From contig DAOTEJ010000037.1 in assembly GCA_035454085.1 (NCBI GenBank), positions 1 through 22,797 of the forward strand: DNA of 22,797 nt. Reading direction: 5' to 3'. The translations under genes were made by a program, and so were the position numbers. Every line of letters starts with the position of its first letter. Within the stretch, counting starts at the first letter, position 1. This stretch comes from DAOTEJ01 sp035454085. GTDB lineage: Bacteria > Pseudomonadota > Gammaproteobacteria > Burkholderiales > Burkholderiaceae_F. Below are positions 7,784 to 14,995 of the stretch, one piece after another. The notes under the pieces are model-generated. The model ran no database searches. It was not told where the DNA came from and saw only the letters and a list, made by a program, of their open reading frames with translations.

Positions 7784-9196
7784 TCAGAGGCTGTAGTACA
7801 TGTCGAACTCGATCGGGTGCGTGCTCATGCGGAAGCGGGTGACCTCTTCCATCTTGAGCGCGATGTAGGCGTCGATCATCTCGTTGCTGAACACGCCGCC
7901 GCGCGTCAGGAACTCGCGGTCGCGGTCCAGGTAGTCGAGCGCCATGTCGAGCGACGAGCACACCGTCGGGATCTTGGCGTCCTCTTCCGGCGGCAGGTCG
8001 TAGAGGTTCTTGTCGGCCGCCTCGCCCGGATGGATCTTGTTCTGCACGCCGTCCAGGCCGGCCATCAGCATGGCCGAGAAGGCGAGGTAGGGATTGGCGG
8101 TGGGGTCCGGGAAGCGCACCTCGATGCGGCGCGCCTTGTCGCTCGCCACATAGGGGATGCGGATCGAGGCCGAGCGGTTGCGCGCCGAGTAGGCGAGCTT
8201 GACCGGGGCCTCGAAGCCGGGCACCAGACGCTTGTACGAGTTGGTGCCGGGGTTGGTGATCGCGTTCAGGGCGCGGGCGTGCTTGATGATGCCGCCGATG
8301 TAGTACAGCGCGAAGTCCGAGAGGCCGGCGTAGCCGTTGCCCGCGAACAGGTTCTTGCCGTCCTTCCAGACCGACTGGTGCACGTGCATGCCGCTGCCGT
8401 TGTCGCCGACCACGGGCTTGGGCATGAAGGTGGCGGTCTTGCCGTAGCTCGCGGCCACGTTCCAGATCGTGTACTTCATGATCTGCAGCCAGTCGGCACG
8501 CTTGACCAGGGTGCTGAACTTGGTGCCGATCTCGCACTGGCCGGGAGCCGCCACCTCGTGGTGGTGCACCTCGACCTCGACGCCCTGCTGCTCGAGCAGC
8601 AGGCACATCTCGGAGCGCATGTCCTGGAAGCTGTCGACCGGCGGGACCGGGAAGTAGCCGCCCTTGAGGCCCGGACGGTGCCCGAGGTTGCCCGCTTCGT
8701 AGTCCAGGCTGGACGACCAGGGGGCCTCCTCGGACTTGATCTTGAAGAAGGCGCCCTGCATGTCGTTGCCCCAGGTCACCGCGTCGAAGATGAAGAACTC
8801 GGGCTCGGGGCCGAAGTAGGCGGTGTCGCCCACGCCGCTGCTCTTGAGGTAGGCCTCGGCGCGGTGCGCCAGCGAGCGCGGGTCGCGGTCGTAGCCCTTG
8901 CCGGTCGAGGGTTCGACCACGTCGCAGGTCAGGATGAGCGTGTTCTCTTCGCGGAACGGATCCATGCGCGCGGTGGACGGATCCGGCATGAGCAGCATGT
9001 CCGAGGCCTCGATGCCCTTCCAGCCCGCGATCGAGGAGCCGTCGAAGGCGTGACCGTCTTCGAACTTTTCAGCGTCCACGGCCTTGGCCGGCACGCTGAC
9101 GTGCTGCTCCTTGCCCTTGGTGTCGGTGAAGCGCAGATCGACGAACTGCACCTCGTTGTCCGACATCATCTTCATCACGTCTTGTGCGGACGTCAT
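7784..9196 (-). CDS. glnA: Glutamine synthetase type I
   Basis: A 470-residue GSI-beta glutamine synthetase, which makes glutamine from glutamate, ammonia and ATP as a cytosolic dodecamer. Visible signatures are the N-terminal beta-grasp signature FDGSSIAGW (about 51–59), the metal-site motif EPEFF (131–135), the ATP-site region KPVVGDNGSGMHVH (about 260–273), the glutamate-binding NPGTNSYKRLVPG segment and the RIPY/RIEVRFPDPTANPY block. The adenylylation loop NLYDLPPEE carries Tyr399, so GlnE-type adenylylation control is expected. AGGAG lies 8 nt before the ATG. Upstream is a sigma-54 promoter with two NtrC-like sites; downstream is a strong terminator, so it is probably mostly monocistronic. 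Confidence 0.98.
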   Translation of the reverse strand: MTSAQDVMKMMSDNEVQFVDLRFTDTKGKEQHVSVPAKAVDAEKFEDGHAFDGSSIAGWKGIEASDMLLMPDPSTARMDPFREENTLILTCDVVEPSTGKGYDRDPRSLAHRAEAYLKSSGVGDTAYFGPEPEFFIFDAVTWGNDMQGAFFKIKSEEAPWSSSLDYEAGNLGHRPGLKGGYFPVPPVDSFQDMRSEMCLLLEQQGVEVEVHHHEVAAPGQCEIGTKFSTLVKRADWLQIMKYTIWNVAASYGKTATFMPKPVVGDNGSGMHVHQSVWKDGKNLFAGNGYAGLSDFALYYIGGIIKHARALNAITNPGTNSYKRLVPGFEAPVKLAYSARNRSASIRIPYVASDKARRIEVRFPDPTANPYLAFSAMLMAGLDGVQNKIHPGEAADKNLYDLPPEEDAKIPTVCSSLDMALDYLDRDREFLTRGGVFSNEMIDAYIALKMEEVTRFRMSTHPIEFDMYYSL

Positions 9197-9204
9197 CGAG
9201 AAAT

Positions 9205-9209
9205 CTCCT
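9205..9209 (-). promoter_or_regulatory. glnA ribosome binding site
   Basis: AGGAG on the minus strand, 8 nt upstream of the glnA ATG. It confirms the 470-residue start. Confidence 0.8.
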
Positions 9210-9271
9210 GGTCAGTGGTGAACGGTGCGAAGGCACGCCGCCGCGGGCGCCGGCCTTACTGCAAGGTTAAT

Positions 9272-9287
9272 AGCAGGAAGCGTGCCT
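9272..9287 (-). promoter_or_regulatory. Sigma-54 promoter of glnA
   Basis: Minus strand AGGCACGCTTCCTGCT fits the sigma-54 consensus TGGCACG-N4-TTGCW, with the invariant -24 GG and -12 GC exactly 10 bp apart (GG at 9285–9286, GC at 9273–9274). The predicted transcript start is near 9261, giving a leader of about 65 nt ending in the AGGAG site of glnA. The two mismatches are at less critical positions. The tandem NtrC-like sites 110–150 bp upstream strengthen the call. Confidence 0.82.
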
Positions 9288-9384
9288 TCGCCGGGGCGGG
9301 ACTTGAGCCAGCGCACTGAGTCCGTGCATCAAGCACTTGCCGCGCGGCGCGTAGTCCCGGCTTGGGGCAGCACCGACCCGTTGG

Positions 9385-9401
9385 CGCACCATGTAGGTGC
9401 A
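9385..9401 (-). promoter_or_regulatory. NtrC enhancer site, proximal
   Basis: Minus strand TGCACCTACATGGTGCG, a near-perfect dyad fitting the NtrC pattern TGCACC-N5-GGTGCA (last base differs). It is centred about 132 bp upstream of the predicted sigma-54 start of glnA, an enhancer-like distance comparable to that known for enteric glnAp2. Confidence 0.78.
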
Positions 9402-9404
9402 TTG

Positions 9405-9421
9405 TGCACCGTTTTGGCGCC
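9405..9421 (-). promoter_or_regulatory. NtrC enhancer site, distal
   Basis: Minus strand GGCGCCAAAACGGTGCA fits TGCACC-N5-GGTGCA with two outer mismatches. Its centre is 20 bp (about two helical turns) from the proximal site, which suits cooperative binding of two dimers on one DNA face. The facing half-sites create a perfect 6-bp palindrome, GGTGCA-TTG-TGCACC, at 9396–9410. Confidence 0.68.
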
Positions 9422-9440
9422 TCGCGCGTCGGCGCAGTGC

Positions 9441-10667
9441 CTAGGGCGACGGAAGGAAGAGCGACTGCAGGTCGGACAGGAAACGCCGCCCCAGGGGTGT
9501 GGGCCGGATGTGTAGGTGGTCGCGTTCGATCAGGCCGCGCGCCTCGGCCTGAGTGAGTGCCGCGTCGATCGCGCCCGGTGCCAAACCAGTACGCGCGGTG
9601 AACCACTCGCCCGGGTAGCCCTCGGTCAGGCGCAGCGCGTTGAGCATGAACTCGAAGGGCAGGTCTGCGCGGGGCACCTCGCGCGACTCGGCCAGGAACT
9701 CGCCGCGCGCTGCGTGCTCGAGGTAGGAGCGCGGGTCGCGATAGCGCACCTGGCGCACGATGCGGTGCGGGAACGAGAGCTTGCCGTGCGCCCCGGCGCC
9801 GATGCCCAGGTAGTCGCCGAACGCCCAGTAGTTGAGGTTGTGCCGGCAGCGGTGGCCGGGCCGGGCGTACGCCGAGACTTCGTAGTGCGCGTAGCCGGCG
9901 GCGGCGGCCTCGGACTCGACGAGCTCCTGCATGGCGGCCGCCGTGTCCTCGTCGGGCAACTCGGGCGGATATTTGGCGAACAGCGTGTTGGGCTCGAGCG
10001 TGAGCTGATAGAGCGAGACGTGCGGTGCCTCGCCCAGCGCCCGCGCCAGATCGGCGCGCAGTGCGGCAAGGTCCTGCCCCGGTAGCGCGTACATCAGGTC
10101 GAGGTTGAAGGTGTCGAAGTGGCGCTGCGCCGCGCTCACCGCCGCCAGCGCCTGCGCTCGGTCGTGGATGCGGCCCAGGGCGCGCAGCTTGTCCTCGTCG
10201 AAGCTCTGGACGCCGATCGACAGCCGCGTGACGCCCGCGGCGCGGAACTCGGCGAAGCGCGCGGCATCCACCGTGCCGGGGTTGGCCTCGAGCGTGATCT
10301 CGGCGTCGGCCGCCAGCGGCAACAGCATGCGCACGTCGGACAGCAGGCGCGCCAGCCCTGCCCCGCTCATCAGGCTGGGCGTGCCACCACCGATGAACAC
10401 GCTCACCACCGGCCGCCCCCACACCAGCGGCAGCGCCGACTCGAGGTCGGCGCGCAGCGCCGCCAGGTACTCGGCCTCGGGCACCGCGCCGTCGGGCTCG
10501 TGCGAATTGAAGTCGCAGTACGGGCACTTGCGCACGCACCAGGGCCAGTGCACGTAGAGCGACAGCGGCGGCAGCGCAGGCAGACTCAGCGTCCCCGGCC
10601 GCAGATACGCCGCCACGTCCTGCGGCGCCACGCCGGCCGGCGCGGGCACGAGCGGGATCACGGCCAT
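9441..10667 (-). CDS. hemW: Radical SAM haem chaperone HemW (formerly 'CPO-like')
   Basis: A 408-residue HemW, full length. The radical-SAM cluster motif CVRKCPYCDF supplies C44, C48 and C51 and includes the HemW-type CxYCDF signature. The SAM-binding GGGTPS is at 93–98, and later family blocks (TLEANPGT, SIGVQSF, NLDLMYALPGQ) are present. A C-terminal HemW domain follows from about residue 300. The family is annotated as coproporphyrinogen III oxidase-like, but HemW is now regarded as a haem chaperone delivering haem to respiratory proteins. I chose ATG 10667 (GAGGGG 9 nt upstream, 13 nt after the rdgB stop) over a longer frame that overlaps rdgB. It is the last gene of the kinase–PP2C–rph–rdgB–hemW run. 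Confidence 0.95.
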   Translation of the reverse strand: MAVIPLVPAPAGVAPQDVAAYLRPGTLSLPALPPLSLYVHWPWCVRKCPYCDFNSHEPDGAVPEAEYLAALRADLESALPLVWGRPVVSVFIGGGTPSLMSGAGLARLLSDVRMLLPLAADAEITLEANPGTVDAARFAEFRAAGVTRLSIGVQSFDEDKLRALGRIHDRAQALAAVSAAQRHFDTFNLDLMYALPGQDLAALRADLARALGEAPHVSLYQLTLEPNTLFAKYPPELPDEDTAAAMQELVESEAAAAGYAHYEVSAYARPGHRCRHNLNYWAFGDYLGIGAGAHGKLSFPHRIVRQVRYRDPRSYLEHAARGEFLAESREVPRADLPFEFMLNALRLTEGYPGEWFTARTGLAPGAIDAALTQAEARGLIERDHLHIRPTPLGRRFLSDLQSLFLPSP

Positions 10668-10680
10668 GGCCGCGCGCCCC

Positions 10681-11277
10681 TCACCAGCCCCAGGCCTCGC
10701 CCAGCCGCGCGTCGAGCGCACGCATCGCCTGACCGCGGTGGCTCAGGCGGTTCTTCTGCTCGGCGGGGATCTCGGCCACGGTGAGCCCAAGCTCGGGAAC
10801 CAGCACCAGCGGGTCGTAGCCGAAGCCGCCCGTGCCGCGCGCGCCGTCCTGCACCACGCCGTGCCAGCGGCCCTCGGCCACCAGGGGCTCGGGATCGTCG
10901 GCGCTGCGCAGCGCCACCAGCACGCAGGTGTAGTGCACGCGCCGGTCGGCATGCGGCGCGAGCTGGCGCAGCAGTTCGCGATTGTTGCGCTCGTCCGAAG
11001 CGGGCTCGCCCGCGAAGCGTGCCGAGCGCACGCCCGGCGCACCACCCAGGGCCACGGCGCAGATGCCCGAGTCGTCGGCCAGCGCCGGCAGGCCGCTGGC
11101 CGCGGCGGCGTGCCGCGCCTTGGCCAGCGCGTTTTCGAGGAAGGTGCCGTGGGGCTCCTCCGCGGGCTCGATGCCCAGATCACCCTGTGCGATCACTTCG
11201 ATGCCCCGGCCGCCCAGCAAGGCGCGCAGCTCGCGCAGCTTGCCGGCGTTGTTCGAGGCCAGGACCAGACGCTTCAC
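10681..11277 (-). CDS. rdgB: Non-canonical purine NTP pyrophosphatase RdgB/HAM1
   Basis: A 198-residue RdgB/Ham1 enzyme, the family length. It hydrolyses ITP, dITP and XTP to monophosphates and pyrophosphate, keeping deaminated purines out of nucleic acids. The N-terminal substrate loop LVLASNNAGKLRE, the metal/catalytic block ADDSGICA, the SARFAGE motif, FGYDPL and the C-terminal NRLSHRGQAM are all present. The start is GTG at 11277, overlapping the rph stop as GTGA, which implies translational coupling. A longer frame to 11883 exists only because the antisense or shifted frame of rph is open. Confidence 0.95.
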   Translation of the reverse strand: MKRLVLASNNAGKLRELRALLGGRGIEVIAQGDLGIEPAEEPHGTFLENALAKARHAAAASGLPALADDSGICAVALGGAPGVRSARFAGEPASDERNNRELLRQLAPHADRRVHYTCVLVALRSADDPEPLVAEGRWHGVVQDGARGTGGFGYDPLVLVPELGLTVAEIPAEQKNRLSHRGQAMRALDARLGEAWGW

Positions 11278-12014
11278 GGCGCAATTCCCAGCGCAGCCCT
11301 CTGCGCCGCCACCAGCTCGCCGATGCCGCGGCGGGCCAGGGCCAGCATGGCCGTCATCTCGGCCTCGGAGAAGGGCGCGCCCTCGGCCGTGCCCTGGATC
11401 TCGACGTAGCCGCCGGCCCCGGTCATCACCACGTTCATGTCGGTGTCGCAGCTCGAGTCCTCGCCGTAGTCGAGGTCGAGCAGCGGCACGCCGCCCACGA
11501 CTCCCACCGACACCGCCGCCACGTGGTCGCGCAAGGGGGATGTCTCGAGCATGCCGCGCGCCATCATCCAGCTCACGGCGTCGGCCGCCGCCACCCAGGC
11601 GCCGGTGATCGCGGCCGTGCGCGTGCCGCCGTCGGCCTGCAGCACGTCGCAGTCGATCTGCACGCTGCGCTCGCCCAGGCGCTCGAGGTCGAACACCGCG
11701 CGCAGGCTGCGGCCGATCAGGCGCTGGATCTCCTGGGTGCGGCCACTTTGCTTGCCGCGCGCGGCTTCGCGGTCCGAGCGCGTGTGCGTGGAGCGCGGCA
11801 GCATGCCGTACTCGGCCGTGACCCAGCCACGGCCCTGGCCGCGCAGGAAAGGCGGCACCTTGTCCTCCACGCTGGCGGTGCACAGCACGCGCGTGTCGCC
11901 GAAGGACACGAGCACCGAGCCCTCGGCATGCCGGGTGTAGCCGCGCGTGATCTGCACGGGACGCAACTGGTGGGGGGCTCGCGCGCCGGAGCGCGCCGCC
12001 GTGGTTTCGGTCAT
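11274..12014 (-). CDS. rph: Ribonuclease PH
   Basis: A 246-residue RNase PH, a phosphorolytic 3'-to-5' exoribonuclease that trims tRNA 3' ends, working as a hexamer. Family blocks include RPVQITRGY near the N-terminus, GWVTAEYGMLPRSTHTR, EIQRLIGRSLRAV (phosphate and RNA contacts), DCDVLQADGGTRTAAITG and LDLDYGEDS with the catalytic Asp residues. The C-terminus ends normally, unlike the frameshifted rph of E. coli K-12. The start ATG at 12014 has no good Shine–Dalgarno and sits 7 nt behind a strong hairpin, which may limit initiation. It shares its last bases with the rdgB start. Confidence 0.96.
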   Translation of the reverse strand: MTETTAARSGARAPHQLRPVQITRGYTRHAEGSVLVSFGDTRVLCTASVEDKVPPFLRGQGRGWVTAEYGMLPRSTHTRSDREAARGKQSGRTQEIQRLIGRSLRAVFDLERLGERSVQIDCDVLQADGGTRTAAITGAWVAAADAVSWMMARGMLETSPLRDHVAAVSVGVVGGVPLLDLDYGEDSSCDTDMNVVMTGAGGYVEIQGTAEGAPFSEAEMTAMLALARRGIGELVAAQRAALGIAP

Positions 12015-12021
12015 GGGTGTA

Positions 12022-12038
12022 CGCGGGCCGGGCCCGCG
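12022..12038 (-). other. GC-rich hairpin in the rph leader
   Basis: A perfect 7-bp stem (12022–12028 with 12032–12038, 3-nt loop) occupies most of the 32-bp gap between the PP2C stop and the rph ATG. It has no T-tract. It could end PP2C transcripts, protect an RNA end, or mask the rph initiation region; the sequence does not decide. Confidence 0.5.
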
Positions 12039-12046
12039 CCTCGCTG

Positions 12047-12985
12047 CTAGCGGGAGATCAGTTTGGACGAGCGCTGGATGGCGCGCTGGATCTCGGCGAC
12101 GGCCTCGTCGATCCGGTCCTCGGTGAATTCTGTATCAGGCACGTCGTCGCCGGGGAAGCGCATCTGGATCGTCGAGCTCACCGCACCCTCGGGGATCATG
12201 AGCGTCGAGACCGGCCCTTCCGAGGGCGGGATCATGTCGATCGACTCCTCGCCGGCCCAGGTCATGGCCACCGCGGTGCAATTGTCGCTCTCGGGCCCGC
12301 CTTCGTGCAGGGCGAGTCCGATGAGCTCGGGCACCACCCGCATCACGCCCGCCGGTCCGAAGGCCGAGGCCAGCCGCTCGTCCGGGAGCACGCCCCACAG
12401 GCCGTCGGTGCACAACAACACGGTGTCGCCGCGGCGCAGTCGCACGGGACGGGCCACGTCGACCTGCGGCGGCACGTTCGCGCCTATGCAGTTGTAGATG
12501 CGGTTGCGCTCAGGGTGGTCCTTGGCGTCCTCGGGGCGGATCAGGCCGGCGGCGACCAAGTGATGCACGCGCGAGTGGTCCAGGGTGCGCGCCGCGATGC
12601 GCCCCTCGCGCACCAGGTACAGGCGCGAGTCGCCCACGTGCGCCCAGGTGGCCATGCCGTCCTGCACGATGCAGGCCACCAGCGTGGTGCGCGGCGCCTC
12701 GGGTAGCGCGCGCTCGGCGCGGTAGCGGTGCAGCTCGTGGTGCGCGGCCTCGACCGCGTCCTTCAGGAAGCGGGCCGGGTTGGCGAGCTTGGGGCGGGCC
12801 TCGGCCGGGTAGCGCGTGGCCAGCACCTGCACCATGGTCTCGGCGGCGATCTCGCCCCGGGCGTGGCCACCCATGCCGTCGGCCACCATCATCAGCAGGG
12901 ACTCGCGCGTGTACAGGTAGCCCATGCGGTCCTGGTTGACGCGCCGGCCACCCTTGCGGCTTTCCTGGTAGATGGAAAAGCGCAT
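12047..12985 (-). CDS. PP2C-family Ser/Thr protein phosphatase
   Basis: A 312-residue PP2C (PPM) phosphatase, metal-dependent and cytosolic, with no signal or membrane segment. The metal-binding motifs are in order: RVNQDR (15–20), VADGMGGH with D36, HVGDSRLY with D119, CTDGLWG with D194, and SDNCTAV with D234. The catalytic domain ends near residue 245. A C-terminal extension (about 246–312) is rich in Pro, Ser and acidic residues and ends in a helix with basic residues; it is outside the PP2C fold and could be a docking or regulatory tail. The gene begins 4 nt after the Ser/Thr kinase stop, so the two are surely cotranscribed and probably translationally coupled. It likely reverses the neighbour kinase's phosphorylations. 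Confidence 0.93.
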   Translation of the reverse strand: MRFSIYQESRKGGRRVNQDRMGYLYTRESLLMMVADGMGGHARGEIAAETMVQVLATRYPAEARPKLANPARFLKDAVEAAHHELHRYRAERALPEAPRTTLVACIVQDGMATWAHVGDSRLYLVREGRIAARTLDHSRVHHLVAAGLIRPEDAKDHPERNRIYNCIGANVPPQVDVARPVRLRRGDTVLLCTDGLWGVLPDERLASAFGPAGVMRVVPELIGLALHEGGPESDNCTAVAMTWAGEESIDMIPPSEGPVSTLMIPEGAVSSTIQMRFPGDDVPDTEFTEDRIDEAVAEIQRAIQRSSKLISR

Positions 12986-12989
12986 GGGC

Positions 12990-13985
12990 TCAGAACCAGG
13001 AGATCTTGTGGTCCTTCATGAACCGGGAGACCTTGTCCTGCACGGTGCGCACGCGCGCGCTGGCGCGATCCATGAGGCTGAACTCGGGGTTTTCGGGCAC
13101 GACGTTGAGCAGCTCCTTTTGCACCGCGTAGACCGTCTGCGGGCGTTCGAGCGAGTTCAGCCGCAGGCAGCGCTCGACCATCGACAGCAGCTCGGCCGAG
13201 TACAGGCCCCGGAAGGCACGCAGCGCCGCGGGCATCTTGTCTTCCTTGAGGCGTAGGTCCGACTCCTGAGGCGGCATTCCCGACATGCACGCGTAGATGC
13301 ACGAGCCGATCGAGTACACGTCGGTCCAGGGCCCCAGCTCGGCGTCGCGCTTGTAGAGCTCGGGCGCGGCGAAGCCCGGGGTGTACATGGGATAGGTCTT
13401 GGTGATGTCGCGCTGCAGGGTCTGCCGCGCCGCGCCGAAGTCGAGCAGGATGGGCGTGCCGTCCATGCGCAGGTAGACGTTGGCCGGCTTGACGTCGAGG
13501 TGCAGCAGGCGGTTGCTGTGCACCTCGCGCAGGCCGTTCATCACCTGAGCGAAGACACGGCGGATGAAGCGCTCCGAGAGAACGTCCTTCTGATCCTTGT
13601 TGCGGTTGCGCAGCACGTGCTCCTGCAGCGAGCGTCCGGACTCGTACTGCATGACCATGTACACGGTCTCGTTGGCGCGGAAGAAGTTCACCACGCGCAC
13701 GATGTTGGGGTGGTAGATCGAGGCGAGCGCGCGGCCCTCCTCGAAGAAGCACTTCAGGCCGATGCGGTAGGTGTTGAGGTTCTCCGGCGCCACGTAGGGC
13801 GCGAACTCGCCCTTCTTGCGCGAGGCGAGCGAGGCCGGGAGGTATTCCTTGATCGCGACGGACTGCCCCTCGGCGTCCGTGGCGAGATAGACGATCGAGA
13901 AGCCGCCGCTGGAGATCTTCTTTACAATTCGGTAGCCGCCAACTTCCAGGCCTTCAGGAAGCGGCGAATTGGTCTGCGCCGGCAT
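12990..13985 (-). CDS. Soluble Ser/Thr protein kinase (Hanks type)
   Basis: A 331-residue Hanks-type kinase. The glycine loop is ISSGGFSIVY (24–33), the ATP lysine K46 (VAIKEY), the catalytic loop HLDVKPANV with D164, K166 and N169, the metal-binding DFG at 182–184, and an APE at 207–209. The catalytic loop has HLD in place of HRD, so it is a non-RD kinase that may not need activation-loop phosphorylation. There is no membrane helix, PASTA or FHA domain; a short tail (about 295–331) follows the kinase core. It is paired with a PP2C phosphatase, 4 nt downstream. Targets are unknown. A T6SS PpkA/PppA-like role is possible by analogy but no T6SS gene is near. Confidence 0.93.
   Translation of the reverse strand: MPAQTNSPLPEGLEVGGYRIVKKISSGGFSIVYLATDAEGQSVAIKEYLPASLASRKKGEFAPYVAPENLNTYRIGLKCFFEEGRALASIYHPNIVRVVNFFRANETVYMVMQYESGRSLQEHVLRNRNKDQKDVLSERFIRRVFAQVMNGLREVHSNRLLHLDVKPANVYLRMDGTPILLDFGAARQTLQRDITKTYPMYTPGFAAPELYKRDAELGPWTDVYSIGSCIYACMSGMPPQESDLRLKEDKMPAALRAFRGLYSAELLSMVERCLRLNSLERPQTVYAVQKELLNVVPENPEFSLMDRASARVRTVQDKVSRFMKDHKISWF
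13923..13928 (+). promoter_or_regulatory. Candidate -10 for yicC–gmk inside the kinase gene
   Basis: TACAAT on the plus strand (5 of 6 to TATAAT), inside kinase codons 20–22. Those codons and the one before (CGA, ATT, GTA) are AT-rich choices that look unlike the rest of the gene. A start near 13935 would give yicC a leader of about 155 nt. I see no good -35 hexamer. Confidence 0.35.
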
Positions 13986-14014
13986 GGTCAGTCATCTTGT
14001 CTCGAGGCGCGGCG

Positions 14015-14020
14015 ATTGTA
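14015..14020 (-). promoter_or_regulatory. Candidate -10 for the kinase–PP2C–rph–rdgB–hemW run
   Basis: TACAAT on the minus strand, 29 bp before the kinase ATG, with no clear -35. It lies between inverted repeat arms CTTGTC (13996–14001) and GACAAG (14023–14028), a possible but unproven operator. Nothing else stands out in the 105-bp divergent gap. Confidence 0.4.
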
Positions 14021-14090
14021 GCGACAAGCCCTCGCGCCGGACCTCCGCAAAGGCGGGTAGGCGCGCCCATGTCTGATCCCCGCACACACC

Positions 14091-14993
14091 ATGAAACCCG
14101 TCGCCAGCATGACCGGCTTCGCCTCTGTGAGCCGAGCCACCTCCCTGGGAGCCCTGAGCGTCGAGTTGCGCTCGGTGAACTCGCGCTTCCTTGACCTTTC
14201 GTTACGCAATCCAGACGAGCTTCGCAGCCTGGAGCCCGCGGTGCGCGAGGCCATCGCCGCGCGCGTCGCACGCGGCAAGATGGAATGCCGCCTGAGCATG
14301 GCGCGCCGCAGCCACGAGTCGGCCCCGCGCCTCTCGGCCGAGGCGCTCCACCAGGTCGCGACGCTCGAGCGCCAGGTGGCCACCGCGATCCATGACGCGC
14401 GGCCCCTGTCGATCGCCGAGATCCTCGCCTTCCCGGGAGTGGTCGAGGCCGACGCTCCCGACCCCGAGGTGCTGCGCGCCGAGGTGCTCGGCGCGCTGGC
14501 CGAGGCGCTCGACGCCTTTTCCGCCAGCCGCGCGCGCGAGGGCGCTGCACTTGCCACCGCCCTGCTGGCCGCGTGCGACCGGGTCGACGCGGTGGCCGTG
14601 GAGGTGGCGGCGCGCCTGCCCGACATCCTCGCCGGCGTGGAGCGCAAGCTCGCCGAGCGGCTCGAGGCCGCGCTGGCCCGCAACCTGAGCGAGAACTCGG
14701 CACTGACCCGCGAGGAAGTGGCCGACCGCATCCGCCAGGAGGTCACGCTCTACGCCATGAAGATGGACGTGGACGAGGAGATCCAGCGCCTGCGCACCCA
14801 CGTTGCCGAGGTCCGTCGCGTGCTTGCAGCCGGTGGCGCCGTGGGCCGGCGCCTCGACTTCCTGATGCAGGAGCTCAACCGCGAGGCCAACACGCTGGGG
14901 TCCAAGGCCGCCGCCATCGAGATGACCAACGCCTCGGTCGAGCTGAAGCTGGTGATCGAACAGATGCGCGAGCAGATCCAGAACCTGGAGTGA
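14091..14993 (+). CDS. yicC: YicC family endoribonuclease
   Basis: A 300-residue YicC/YloC protein, a bacterial stress-linked family with reported endoribonuclease activity. It has the family N-terminus (SMTGFA, then VELRSVNSRFLDL) and the conserved C-terminal DUF1732 part (MDVDEEIQRLRTH, GRRLDFLMQELNREANTLGSK). The C-terminus is strongly helical. The gene sits immediately upstream of gmk (2-nt gap), so it heads the yicC–gmk–rpoZ–spoT run. The start at 14091 matches the family N-terminus, though the Shine–Dalgarno is poor. Confidence 0.94.
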   Translation: MKPVASMTGFASVSRATSLGALSVELRSVNSRFLDLSLRNPDELRSLEPAVREAIAARVARGKMECRLSMARRSHESAPRLSAEALHQVATLERQVATAIHDARPLSIAEILAFPGVVEADAPDPEVLRAEVLGALAEALDAFSASRAREGAALATALLAACDRVDAVAVEVAARLPDILAGVERKLAERLEAALARNLSENSALTREEVADRIRQEVTLYAMKMDVDEEIQRLRTHVAEVRRVLAAGGAVGRRLDFLMQELNREANTLGSKAAAIEMTNASVELKLVIEQMREQIQNLE

Positions 14994-14995
14994 CC

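Noticed and set aside
9285..9345. A tRNA T-arm-like string (GGCTCAAGTCC on the minus strand) in the glnA–hemW gap
   Set aside because: The flanking bases do not pair as a T-stem, and no acceptor, D-arm or anticodon arm can be drawn. It could be a tRNA remnant, but I cannot support it. A covariance-model scan (tRNAscan-SE or Rfam) of 9240–9360 would settle it.
10681..11883. A 400-codon frame suggesting an rph–rdgB fusion
   Set aside because: Only its last 198 codons resemble RdgB; the front is an off-frame Arg/Gly-rich reading of rph, and the GTGA overlap gives a natural rdgB start.
14573..14995. N-terminal extension of gmk to 357 residues
   Set aside because: It is an off-frame shadow of yicC; the guanylate kinase similarity begins just after ATG 14996.
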